Positions 7,441 to 14,151 of a stretch of 14,276 bases of DNA are shown here, piece after piece; the stretch's first letter is position 1; each line of letters starts with the position of its first letter. The stretch covers positions 1 through 14,276 of the forward strand of contig JAKITE010000067.1 of assembly GCA_021648225.1 (NCBI GenBank). The letters run 5' to 3'. Both the position numbers and the translations under genes were made by a program. This DNA comes from Paracoccaceae bacterium (lineage in GTDB: Bacteria > Pseudomonadota > Alphaproteobacteria > Rhodobacterales > Rhodobacteraceae). Below the pieces are notes generated by a model, which had not been told where the DNA came from, did not search any database, and was given only the letters and a program-made list of their open reading frames with translations.

Positions 7441-7520
7441 AGGGTTGAGGTATTTGGTGGTGCAATGCAAACAGCCCGACACCCAACGCGTAGTAGGTAT
7501 AGCAACGGACCAACCGGGCT

Positions 7521-7538
7521 AAAAACAGCCATTGGCTG
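7521..7538 (-). terminator. Intrinsic terminator of the SMR exporter gene
   Basis: On the minus strand CAGCC-AAT-GGCTG forms a stem followed by TTTTT. It lies about 28 bases downstream of the exporter's TGA, in the correct orientation. The stem is short but has the standard form. Confidence 0.65.
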
Positions 7539-7566
7539 AACGTTTAATGATGCATGTGCCCAAAAA

Positions 7567-7896
7567 TCAAGCCGTTGCCTGCCCCGAAAACACCTTTAGC
7601 CCAACCACTCCGGCCACGATCAATACAATGCTGAAAATACGCGCCATTTCTCTGGATTCGCCAAACAGGAACATGCCCAGTATGGCAACCCCAACCGCGC
7701 CGGTGCCTGTCCAGACCGCATAAGCGGTGCCAATCGGCAGGGTTTTCATGGCCAGTGCCAGAAATTGAAAGCTGACAATCATTGCGGCAACTGTAAGCAC
7801 CGAGGGCCATAATTTGGAAAACCCTTCGGTGTATTTCAAACCGATCGCCCAGCCCATTTCAAAGGTCGCCGCAATCATCAGATATATCCAAGCCAT
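7567..7896 (-). CDS. sugE: SMR-family exporter, Gdx/SugE (guanidinium exporter) subtype
   Basis: A 109-residue inner-membrane protein with four hydrophobic helices (about 2-20, 28-50, 55-77, 84-104), the standard size for small multidrug resistance transporters, which work as antiparallel dimers driven by protons. E13, the essential ion/substrate-binding Glu of the family, is present in AATFEMGWAIGLKYT. The following GLKYTEGF and the GTAYAVWTGTGAVG block (about 57-70) are of the Gdx/SugE type rather than the EmrE type. Family members of this kind export guanidinium and some quaternary ammonium compounds. The start at 7896 (MAWIYL) follows AAGGGG at good spacing. The frame runs open a further 49 codons upstream, but that region is not SMR-like. 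It is divergent from the class V aminotransferase gene, with 146 bases between them. I see no guanidine-I, -II or -III riboswitch core in that leader. Confidence 0.9.
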   Translation of the reverse strand: MAWIYLMIAATFEMGWAIGLKYTEGFSKLWPSVLTVAAMIVSFQFLALAMKTLPIGTAYAVWTGTGAVGVAILGMFLFGESREMARIFSIVLIVAGVVGLKVFSGQATA

Positions 7897-8042
7897 GTAA
7901 ATTCCCCTTTTACGCCGGTTAGCTGCCCAACATATGGGGCATGGCAGCCGCCAGTAAAGCCCTATGCTGAAAACAGCTTGTATCAGCTTGATTTGCGCGC
8001 CAGACTGGGCCGGATTATTTACATTCAAAAGGAAAAACGGCA
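7897..8042. promoter_or_regulatory. Divergent intergenic region between the SMR exporter and the class V aminotransferase
   Basis: These 146 bases must hold promoters for both genes. AAAGGA about 9 bases ahead of the ATG at 8043 is the ribosome-binding site of the aminotransferase. GCTGCC (7922-7927) and GGCAGC (7943-7948) form a 6-bp inverted repeat with a 15-base loop that contains CATATG. It lies 26-52 bases ahead of the exporter's start, within its likely leader or operator. No promoter boxes are convincing. Confidence 0.4.
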
Positions 8043-9266
8043 ATGGGTTTTGACATAGATTTTATCCGCAGCCAGTTTCCGGCTTTTCAGGAACCAACCT
8101 TGCAAGGGCAGGCATTTTTTGAAAATGCCGGTGGCAGTTATACCTGCAAACCGGTAATTGACCGGCTGTTTCGCTATTACCACCAGCGCAAGGTGCAGCC
8201 TTATGCGCCTTATGCCGCGTCTACTTTGGCGGGTGCTGAAATGGACGAGGCGCGGGTGCGGTTGGCTGCGATTATGAATATCGGGGTTGATGAGCTGAGC
8301 TTTGGCCCCTCAACCACGCAAAACACATATGTTCTGGCACAGGCCTTTCGGCAATTCCTGAAACCGGGCGACGTGGTTATCGTGACCAACCAAGACCACG
8401 AAGCCAATACCGGCCCGTGGCGGCGTTTGGCACAAAGCGGCATTGAAATACGTGAATGGCGGGTCGATGCGGAAACCGGACATCTGGACATTGCCGATCT
8501 GGCCAATCTGCTGGATGACAAGGTAAAACTGGTTTGTTTTCCCCATGTTTCCAATCTGGTGGGCGAGATCAACCCTGTGCTGGAAATTTGCGCCACGGTC
8601 CGCGCGGCGGGGGCGTATTCCTGTGTAGACGGCGTTAGCTTTGCCCCGCATGGCTTGCCTGATATCGGTAATCTGGTGGCGGATATTTACCTGTTTTCGG
8701 CCTATAAAACCTTTGGGCCGCATCAGGGGATTATGTATGTTCGGGCTGCTTTGGCGGATGTGCTGCCCAATCAGGGGCATTATTTTAATGCAAATTCGCG
8801 CGTCAAGAAATTCACACCGGCAGGGCCGGATCACGCCCAGATTGCCGCCTGTGCCGGTTTGGCAGATTATGTGGATCTGGTGCATGACCATCATTTTGCC
8901 AGCAATCCCGATGCGGCAGCGCGCGGGCGGGCGGTTTATGGGTTGCAAGCAGCGCAGGAGGCCAGGGTTTTGGCGCCATTGCTGGAATATTTGCGCGGGC
9001 GTAATGATATTCGCCTGATCGGGCCAAGCAGTGTTGCGGGGCGGGTTCCGACCGTGGCGTTTCAGGGCCGCAAAGATGGCGCCGAACTGGCGCAGGAATT
9101 GACCAAACATAATATCATGGCAGGGGGCGGTGATTTTTATGCGGTGCGTCTGCTGGAAGGTTTGGATATTGACCCTGCCAAAGGTGTTTTGCGCCTTAGC
9201 TTTGTGCATTATACGACCGAGGGTGAGGTCGAACAGTTGATCAAAGCATTGGATCAAACCCTGTAA
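8043..9266 (+). CDS. Class V aminotransferase-fold PLP protein (cysteine-desulfurase-like, lacking the persulfide loop Cys)
   Basis: A 407-residue cytosolic fold-type I PLP protein. FENAGGSYTCKPV (26-38) is the N-terminal substrate-side segment. H119 in NQDHEANTGPW stacks on the PLP ring. D196 in VDGVSFAPHG contacts the pyridine nitrogen. K222 in FSAYKTFGPHQG is the Schiff-base lysine. In SufS/IscS-type desulfurases a mobile loop near the C-terminus carries the Cys that accepts sulfur; the matching region here is IMAGGGDFYAVRLLEGL (about 355-371), with no Cys. It is therefore more like the isopenicillin-epimerase/kynureninase-like or uncharacterised branch of class V than a classical desulfurase. 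No suf or isc genes are nearby. The start is supported by AAAGGA about 9 bases upstream. The 3' end faces the DUF6134 gene, with only 12 bases between the stops. Confidence 0.85.
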   Translation: MGFDIDFIRSQFPAFQEPTLQGQAFFENAGGSYTCKPVIDRLFRYYHQRKVQPYAPYAASTLAGAEMDEARVRLAAIMNIGVDELSFGPSTTQNTYVLAQAFRQFLKPGDVVIVTNQDHEANTGPWRRLAQSGIEIREWRVDAETGHLDIADLANLLDDKVKLVCFPHVSNLVGEINPVLEICATVRAAGAYSCVDGVSFAPHGLPDIGNLVADIYLFSAYKTFGPHQGIMYVRAALADVLPNQGHYFNANSRVKKFTPAGPDHAQIAACAGLADYVDLVHDHHFASNPDAAARGRAVYGLQAAQEARVLAPLLEYLRGRNDIRLIGPSSVAGRVPTVAFQGRKDGAELAQELTKHNIMAGGGDFYAVRLLEGLDIDPAKGVLRLSFVHYTTEGEVEQLIKALDQTL

Positions 9267-9270
9267 TATA

Positions 9271-9289
9271 GGGCAGGGTTAGCCTGTCC
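9271..9289. terminator. Hairpin in the convergent gap, possible bidirectional terminator
   Basis: GGGCAGG (9271-9277) pairs with CCTGTCC (9283-9289) with one G·T pair and loop GTTAG. It spans the stop codon of the DUF6134 gene and lies just after the aminotransferase stop. No T-run follows on either strand, so termination is only suggested by its position. Confidence 0.3.
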
Positions 9290-9962
9290 ATATCGCATTA
9301 AAAGGTTGTCCGCGCGATGTCATGGCGATATTTGCTGTGCGGCCTGCAACCCGAAAATTAGTGCCAACCCATTCAAAACTGGAATCGTAATACAGGTTTA
9401 TCTTAAGCGGCCCCTGGGTGATGTATTTGGTGCAATTCAATGCACCCTCGTTTGTATTAAAGGTTGATGTACCCGCATTGCGGATGGTTAAATCCAGCGG
9501 CTTGCCGGTCTGGGTGCTGATCCATGTGGGGCGGGCCATAAAATCTGCGGTAAAATAGCTGGTGGTGGCAGGGTTGCCCGCAACCACGCCTTGAAAACCG
9601 GTGCCATCAATTTGCAAACCGCCATCAACACGGTTGGCATTTACATATTCCGCAGTGCCATCATTATTGGTTGAGGCGCGCAATTCCTGCAACACCCCGT
9701 TTTGCCAAACCTCGCGACTGGAAAGATGGTAGTTGAAATTGATGATGCCAAGGATGCTGATATCCAGCCGTGCCTCGACCTCGGCAATAACGCGACCGCC
9801 GGTGCGGGTTAGCATTACCGAGGTTTCGCCCACCTGTTTACGGCCCAGAACCGCCGAAAACCGGCGGGTTGATGTGGCGGCCAAGGCGGGGGTGGCGGTA
9901 AAACCGGCCAGCGCGGTTGCGCTGCCAAGTCCGGCCAGAAATATGCGACGTGTGGGTGTCAT
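9279..9962 (-). CDS. DUF6134-like protein with twin-arginine signal peptide
   Basis: A 227-residue protein of unknown function, likely exported to the periplasm. The N-terminus TRRIFLAGLGSATALAG carries a twin-arginine motif (R5-R6 followed by IFL, close to the SRRxFLK consensus), a hydrophobic core and a likely cleavage site after ALA at 26-28. Sec export is also conceivable. The mature part is rich in short beta-strand-like stretches (FSAVLGRKQVGETSVML, ISILGIINFNYHLSSREVW) and ends in FRVAGRTANIAMTSRG, the pattern I associate with alphaproteobacterial DUF6134 proteins. It has one cysteine (in GALNCTKYI) and no lipobox. No catalytic residues are recognised. GAGG about 8 bases upstream supports the ATG at 9962. 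It is divergent from cysK across 151 bases, and TATATA at 10003-9998 on the minus strand is a candidate -10 box. Confidence 0.7.
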   Translation of the reverse strand: MTPTRRIFLAGLGSATALAGFTATPALAATSTRRFSAVLGRKQVGETSVMLTRTGGRVIAEVEARLDISILGIINFNYHLSSREVWQNGVLQELRASTNNDGTAEYVNANRVDGGLQIDGTGFQGVVAGNPATTSYFTADFMARPTWISTQTGKPLDLTIRNAGTSTFNTNEGALNCTKYITQGPLKINLYYDSSFEWVGTNFRVAGRTANIAMTSRGQPFNAIWTG

Positions 9963-10052
9963 TCAATGACCTCAAATATTTTGTGTTTTATCACTTTTAT
10001 ATAGAGGGTTGATCGGGTTTTGCATAGATGCATGAAAAAAACTGCTTCTGAC

Positions 10053-10080
10053 TTGTGCAAAACTAAAAAATCCATAGATT
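10053..10080 (+). promoter_or_regulatory. Candidate cysK promoter
   Basis: TTGTGC (10053-10058) and TAGATT (10075-10080) are separated by 16 bases in an A-rich stretch, 33 bases ahead of the cysK start. Both boxes match the sigma-70 consensus only partly. Confidence 0.3.
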
Positions 10081-10113
10081 GTAAAATCCTAAGTAATTCA
10101 AAGGTTTCACAGC

Positions 10114-11154
10114 ATGAAAACGTATAATGACCTGCCGGCTGCCATCGGCAATACGCCGCTTATCCGCCTGAACAAGGCATCGGAATTGACGGGCTGCGAG
10201 ATTTTGGGCAAAGCCGAATTCATGAATCCGGGGCAATCGGTCAAAGACCGCGCGGCCTTGTCTATTATTCAGGCTGCGGTCAAAACCGGAGAATTGCGCC
10301 CCGGTGGCACCATTGTAGAAGGCACGGCAGGCAATACCGGTATTGGCCTTGGGCTGGTGGGTGCCGCCATGGGCTTTCGCACTGTGATTGTTATTCCCGA
10401 CACCCAAAGTCAGGAGAAAAAAGACATGATCCGCCTGACAGGCGCGGAATTGATCGAGGTTCCGGCCAAGCCCTACAAAGACCCCAATAATTTTGTGCGC
10501 TATTCGGGCCGCTTGGCCGAGGCTTTGGCAAAAGCCGACCCGAACGGCGCAATCTGGGCCAACCAGTTTGATAATCTTGCCAATCGCCAAGCCCATATTG
10601 ACAGCACCGCGCCGGAAATCTGGTCGCAAACCAATGGCAAAATCGACGGGTTTATCTGTGCGGTTGGTTCTGGCGGCACTTTGGCGGGCATGGCCACATA
10701 TCTGCGCCACAAAAACAAGGATATCAAAATTGGTCTGGCAGATCCGGACGGCGCTGCGATCTATAGTTATTATACCACCGGAACGCTGGCATCCGAGGGC
10801 AGCTCAATCGCCGAGGGTATCGGGCAGGGGCGTATTACCGCCAATCTGGAAGGGTTGGAGGTGGATATGCCGTATAATATTTCTGACCGCGAAGCCTTGC
10901 CGATTATATTTGATCTGCTGGCCGAGGAGGGGCTTTGTATGGGCACCTCGACCGGCATCAACATTGCTGGCGCCATACGGATGGCCAAGGATATGGGGCC
11001 GGGGCATACCATTGTTACGGTGCTGGCTGATTATGGCACGCGGTATCAATCAAAGCTGTTTAACCCTGAATTTTTGCAATCAAAAGGTCTGCCGGTGCCG
11101 CAATGGTTGCTGGAGGGGCGCGACGATATTCCATCGGTTATGGTGGTGGAATAA
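10114..11154 (+). CDS. cysK: Cysteine synthase A (O-acetylserine sulfhydrylase), long alphaproteobacterial form
   Basis: A 346-residue cytosolic fold-type II PLP enzyme that makes cysteine from O-acetylserine and sulfide. K44 in NPGQSVKDRAAL is the PLP lysine. The substrate loop is TAGNTG (71-76), where enteric CysK has TSGNTG; I recognise TAGNTG as usual in this longer alphaproteobacterial group. GSGGT (185-189) is the phosphate-binding Gly loop. GTSTG (277-281) matches the segment whose Ser contacts the pyridine nitrogen. The insert PAKPYKDPNNFVRYSGRLAEAL (about 117-138) and the C-terminal YQSKLFNPEFL also mark the long form, which is about 25-35 residues longer than the enteric enzyme. The start has AAAGG about 9 bases upstream. 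The mscS-family gene follows 44 bases later on the same strand, and co-transcription is possible. No CysB or other sulfur genes are in view. Confidence 0.93.
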   Translation: MKTYNDLPAAIGNTPLIRLNKASELTGCEILGKAEFMNPGQSVKDRAALSIIQAAVKTGELRPGGTIVEGTAGNTGIGLGLVGAAMGFRTVIVIPDTQSQEKKDMIRLTGAELIEVPAKPYKDPNNFVRYSGRLAEALAKADPNGAIWANQFDNLANRQAHIDSTAPEIWSQTNGKIDGFICAVGSGGTLAGMATYLRHKNKDIKIGLADPDGAAIYSYYTTGTLASEGSSIAEGIGQGRITANLEGLEVDMPYNISDREALPIIFDLLAEEGLCMGTSTGINIAGAIRMAKDMGPGHTIVTVLADYGTRYQSKLFNPEFLQSKGLPVPQWLLEGRDDIPSVMVVE

Positions 11155-11198
11155 TTAAACCTGCTTGCAATTCGTGGTGCTGCGCGGAATAAAGTTTT

Positions 11199-13538
11199 AT
11201 GGTCAAATCTATTTTACGCCCTTTTGTGTTTTTGCTGTTTTGCCTTTTGGCAGGGGTTGGCGCGGCGCAAACCGATGAACAGCTTGAAAATCTAGCAGTC
11301 TGGAGCGCAACCGCCAGCCGTGCGGCAACGGTGCTGGAACAAAAACAGGCATCAAACCCGTCATTGGAAATTTTGCGCACCGAGCTGGCCGGCCAGCGCA
11401 GTGCGGCACAGGCCATGTATCAAGAAGGGCTTGCGGCGGTAACCGATTTGGCAGCGCAGCTTGCGGCGCTTGGCCCCGTGCCCGAAGGGGATGTTCCCGA
11501 GCCTCCCGAAATTGCAGCATTCAGGGCCGAAACTACGCAGGCGCTGGCCCGCGCCAATGTGCCGGTGCTGGAGGCAGACGTGGCCTATCGGCGGGCAAAT
11601 GACCTGATTAAACAAATTGATAGCCTGATCCGCGCGCGTATCAACGAACAGCTAACCACCCTTGGGCCTTCGCCGCTTAATCCGGCGCTGTTTGGCAAGG
11701 TCATCGCCGAACTGGGCCGGTATTCAACCCGTGTCTGGAATGAAATATCCGAGCCCTTTGGCCCTGAGCAAATCTATCGCGGTCAGCTTTTGCACCGGTT
11801 GCCGTTTCTTATTCTGGTAATTGTGGTCAGTTTTGCTGCGCTTTTCGGGGCTTTGCCGATACTGCTGCGCCGTCTTGGCCGGCTGATCGAAAATGCCGGA
11901 ACTCCGGGCCGTCGGCTGGGCTGGGCATTGCTGTTGAATATTATGCGCATTGTTATACCGGGGCTGGTGGCGGCTGGATTGATCTGGGCGGTTGAATTCT
12001 CCGGTATTCCGGGATTTTGGAGTCAGGCAATTGCCAGAGAATTGCCGATAATCGCGGTCATTGCCGTGGGCAGTTATTGGTTGGGAAACAGCCTGACGGG
12101 CGGGCGTTGGGCCACCCGCAGTATCGGGATTATTTCGGTTGAATACAAAAAACCGGCGCGACGCATTATTGCCATGCTGGGTTTGATCCTGATTCTGAAA
12201 ACATTGGCCGATGCGATTGTGGGGCGCATGGTGCTGGCCCCTGATGTAACGGCTGCGATTGAATTTCCCATTGTGCTGCTGGGCAGCTTTTTCCTGTATC
12301 GCGCTGCGCGGTTAATAAAGATTTCAACCGACCCGGGCAAGGATGACGGGTTCAATGTTGCGTTTTTGCGGTTCATTCGCCGCGCCGTGCTGGTGCTGTC
12401 GATTGCGTCACCGATACTGGCGGCAATCGGGTATTTCGCGGCGGCACAGTTTTTGCTGTATCCGACCATCCTGTCACTGGCGTTGCTGGGCACGGCCTAT
12501 GTGGTTTTTGCCATCATTGTCGAAGTATTGGAAAGCTGGCTTGGCAGCGATATTCAGGAGGATGGAAAAAGCGATCTGCGGCTTTTGCCGGTGTTGCTCG
12601 GGTTTATGATTGTGCTGGGAACGGTGCCGTTTCTGGCGCTGATCTGGGGGGCGCGGGTCTCGGATCTGACCGAAATCTGGGTATTGCTGAATGACGGTAT
12701 CCCGTTGGGGGAATCGCGGATATCGCCAAGCGTGGTATTTGTGTTCGGCATGGTTTTCACCCTTGGCTATATGCTGACGCGGGTGCTGCAAAAGGTATTC
12801 AGAACCTCGGTTTTGCCGCGCACCCGCATGGATACCGGCGGTAAAAATGCCATCCTTTCGGGCATTTCCTATGTTGGTTTTACATTGGCGGCGCTGGCGG
12901 CGATTTCGGCCACCGGCATTGATCTTTCCAGTCTGGCCATTGTTGCCGGTGCGCTTTCTGTCGGTATTGGTTTTGGCTTGCAAAACATTGTTTCGAATTT
13001 TGTTTCGGGTATTATTTTGCTGATTGAGCGCCCGATCAAGGAAGGCGACTGGATCGAGGCCGGGCCGTATTCCGGCTATGTGCGCAAGATCGCGGTGCGT
13101 TCTACGATTATCGAAACATTTGAGCGTTCTCAGGTGATTGTGCCCAATAGTGATCTGGTGGCAGGGCCGGTTTTGAACTGGACCCATTCCAATATGGTTG
13201 GGCGGGTCAAAGTGCCGGTCGGGGTTGCCTATGGCACTGATCCGCGTTTGGTTGAGAAAATTATGCTGGGGATCGCTGAAAAACACCCGATGGTGGTAAA
13301 AGACCCTGCGCCTTCGGTGATTTTTCAAGGGTTCGGGGCGGATTCAATGGATTTTGAAATCCGCGCCTTTTTGCGGGATGTGAACTGGATGTTATCGGCC
13401 AGATCCGACATGAACTTTGAGATTGTGCGATTGTTCGCGGAACATAACATCGAGATTCCGTTTGCCCAGCGTGATATTAACCTTAAAAACATTAACGAAC
13501 TTGGCGCGGCCATTCGTGGTGATAAGCCCGAAGCCTAG
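11199..13538 (+). CDS. Large MscS-family mechanosensitive channel with DUF3772-like periplasmic domain
   Basis: A 779-residue inner-membrane channel, of the size of MscK/YbdG-type paralogues rather than the 286-residue MscS. A Sec signal peptide (about 1-23, cleaved near GAA) is followed by an Ala/Glu-rich helical periplasmic region (about 24-200) that I take to be DUF3772. About ten hydrophobic segments then run from residue 200 to 600. The conserved MscS core starts near residue 573: GIDLSSLAIVAGALSVG and GIGFGLQNIVSNFVSGI form the pore helix, with Gly/Ala packing. ERPIKEGDWIE opens the cytosolic beta domain, VIVPNSDLVAGPVLNWT is its conserved end, and a C-terminal alpha/beta domain follows. 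Such channels release solutes on hypo-osmotic shock. There is no strong ribosome-binding site before the ATG at 11199. It lies 44 bases downstream of cysK, and no clear terminator follows. Confidence 0.93.
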   Translation: MVKSILRPFVFLLFCLLAGVGAAQTDEQLENLAVWSATASRAATVLEQKQASNPSLEILRTELAGQRSAAQAMYQEGLAAVTDLAAQLAALGPVPEGDVPEPPEIAAFRAETTQALARANVPVLEADVAYRRANDLIKQIDSLIRARINEQLTTLGPSPLNPALFGKVIAELGRYSTRVWNEISEPFGPEQIYRGQLLHRLPFLILVIVVSFAALFGALPILLRRLGRLIENAGTPGRRLGWALLLNIMRIVIPGLVAAGLIWAVEFSGIPGFWSQAIARELPIIAVIAVGSYWLGNSLTGGRWATRSIGIISVEYKKPARRIIAMLGLILILKTLADAIVGRMVLAPDVTAAIEFPIVLLGSFFLYRAARLIKISTDPGKDDGFNVAFLRFIRRAVLVLSIASPILAAIGYFAAAQFLLYPTILSLALLGTAYVVFAIIVEVLESWLGSDIQEDGKSDLRLLPVLLGFMIVLGTVPFLALIWGARVSDLTEIWVLLNDGIPLGESRISPSVVFVFGMVFTLGYMLTRVLQKVFRTSVLPRTRMDTGGKNAILSGISYVGFTLAALAAISATGIDLSSLAIVAGALSVGIGFGLQNIVSNFVSGIILLIERPIKEGDWIEAGPYSGYVRKIAVRSTIIETFERSQVIVPNSDLVAGPVLNWTHSNMVGRVKVPVGVAYGTDPRLVEKIMLGIAEKHPMVVKDPAPSVIFQGFGADSMDFEIRAFLRDVNWMLSARSDMNFEIVRLFAEHNIEIPFAQRDINLKNINELGAAIRGDKPEA

Positions 13539-13608
13539 AGTTGGGTAGCGGGTCGTTGGTATTTTTCAAAAAAATCGGCATGGAATGTAAAATCGGCGCA
13601 TTCAGGCC

Positions 13609-13636
13609 TTGAACCTTGCGCGTTGAACCGTATAAC
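13609..13636 (+). promoter_or_regulatory. Probable promoter of tRNA-Ser
   Basis: TTGAAC (13609-13614) and TATAAC (13631-13636) are separated by 16 bases, and the predicted transcript start falls about 5 bases ahead of the mature tRNA. Both boxes are near consensus, which makes this the best promoter in the window. Confidence 0.7.
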
Positions 13637-13648
13637 ACCATTTCCAGT

Positions 13649-13738
13649 GGACAGGTGGCCGAGTGGTCGAAGGCGCACGCTTGGAAAGCGTGTAGGCGGG
13701 TAACCGTCTCCAGGGTTCGAATCCCTGTCTGTCCGCCA
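13649..13738 (+). tRNA. tRNA-Ser (anticodon GGA), CCA encoded
   Basis: A class II tRNA of 90 bases. Acceptor GGACAGG (13649-13655) pairs with TCTGTCC (13728-13734), with one G·T pair. The anticodon stem CACGC/GCGTG encloses TTGGAAA, giving anticodon GGA. A long variable arm (about TAGGCGGGTAACCGTCT) and T arm CAGGG-TTCGAAT-CCCTG follow. The discriminator is G13735, followed by encoded CCA. A truncated tyrosine integrase lies 150 bases downstream, so the 3' end of this tRNA is the probable attachment site of an island extending to the right. Confidence 0.97.
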
Positions 13739-13887
13739 CTACCTCTTTTTTCTCAATCTATATCAGCTTCATTAAATGTCATTTGAGCTTATTTTATTGA
13801 CCCAAGCCACGCTTTCCGATTTATCTCGATTTCGTTCGGTTTGTCCTATGTGCTTTCTTTGCGTGGTATAGAAAGTGGTATTTTGAG

Positions 13888-14151
13888 ATGGCACATATTA
13901 GCGGGAAGCTCACAAAAAGACTTATTCAGAACCTAGGCGCTGGGCGGCATGGGGATGGGAACAGCCTTCATTTGGTTGTTGATCCTTCCGGGGCGCGCCG
14001 TTGGATTGTGCGCGTAACCGTAAAAGGGCAAAAAAATAAAAAGGGCGCACCACTGCGAACTGATTTTGGTTTAGGCAGCGCGGACCTTGTAACCGTAAAC
14101 CAAGCGCGGGAGCGGGCGCTGGAATATCGGCAGATGGCGCGGCAAGGCTAG
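13888..14151 (+). pseudogene. Tyrosine recombinase/phage integrase, N-terminal arm-binding domain only, truncated by an IS
   Basis: These 87 residues match the N-terminal DUF4102 (arm-type DNA-binding) domain of island and prophage tyrosine integrases. GRHGDGNSLHLVVDPSGARRW corresponds to the usual Y-x-DG-x-GL-x-L-x-V-x-P-x-G-x-K-x-W block, followed by the FGLGS turn, V-x-x-A-R-x-R-A and R-x-x-A-R-x-G. A full integrase is about 400 residues; the core-binding and catalytic domains (R, H-x-x-R, Y) are missing. The frame stops at a TAG (14149-14151) exactly where sequence belonging to an IS3-family element begins, so the likely cause is insertional disruption. The rest of the gene may lie beyond the right edge, past the IS. 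The ribosome-binding site is weak (only GAG next to the ATG). Its place just downstream of tRNA-Ser, reading away from it, is typical of an island end. Confidence 0.8.

Noticed and set aside
7473..7520. AGCCCG...CGGGCT inverted repeat near the IS remnant, considered as an IS terminal repeat
   Set aside because: It is six bases only, both arms lie on the same side of the transposase remnant, and it does not bracket it.
7313..7522. 69-residue plus-strand ORF as a small gene
   Set aside because: It is the antisense shadow of the IS3 transposase remnant and has no ribosome-binding site.
6086..7540. Duplicate of the tRNA-Arg 3' end as an attachment repeat
   Set aside because: No second copy of the T-arm sequence GGTTCGAGTCC was seen, so no att pair can be claimed.
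7897..8043. 49-codon in-frame extension upstream of the SMR exporter
   Set aside because: SMR proteins start at MAWIYL-type sequences and have four helices of about 105-110 residues in total. The extension reaches into the divergent gene's start.
8310..9257. 315-residue minus-strand ORF opposite the class V aminotransferase
   Set aside because: It mirrors a gene with all PLP motifs intact, and its own product is rich in His, Arg, Gln and Pro with no recognisable domain.
12474..13328. 284-residue minus-strand ORF opposite the mechanosensitive channel gene
   Set aside because: Its composition is extreme in His, Asn, Arg and Gln, as expected from reading the membrane-protein gene backwards; it shows no domain.
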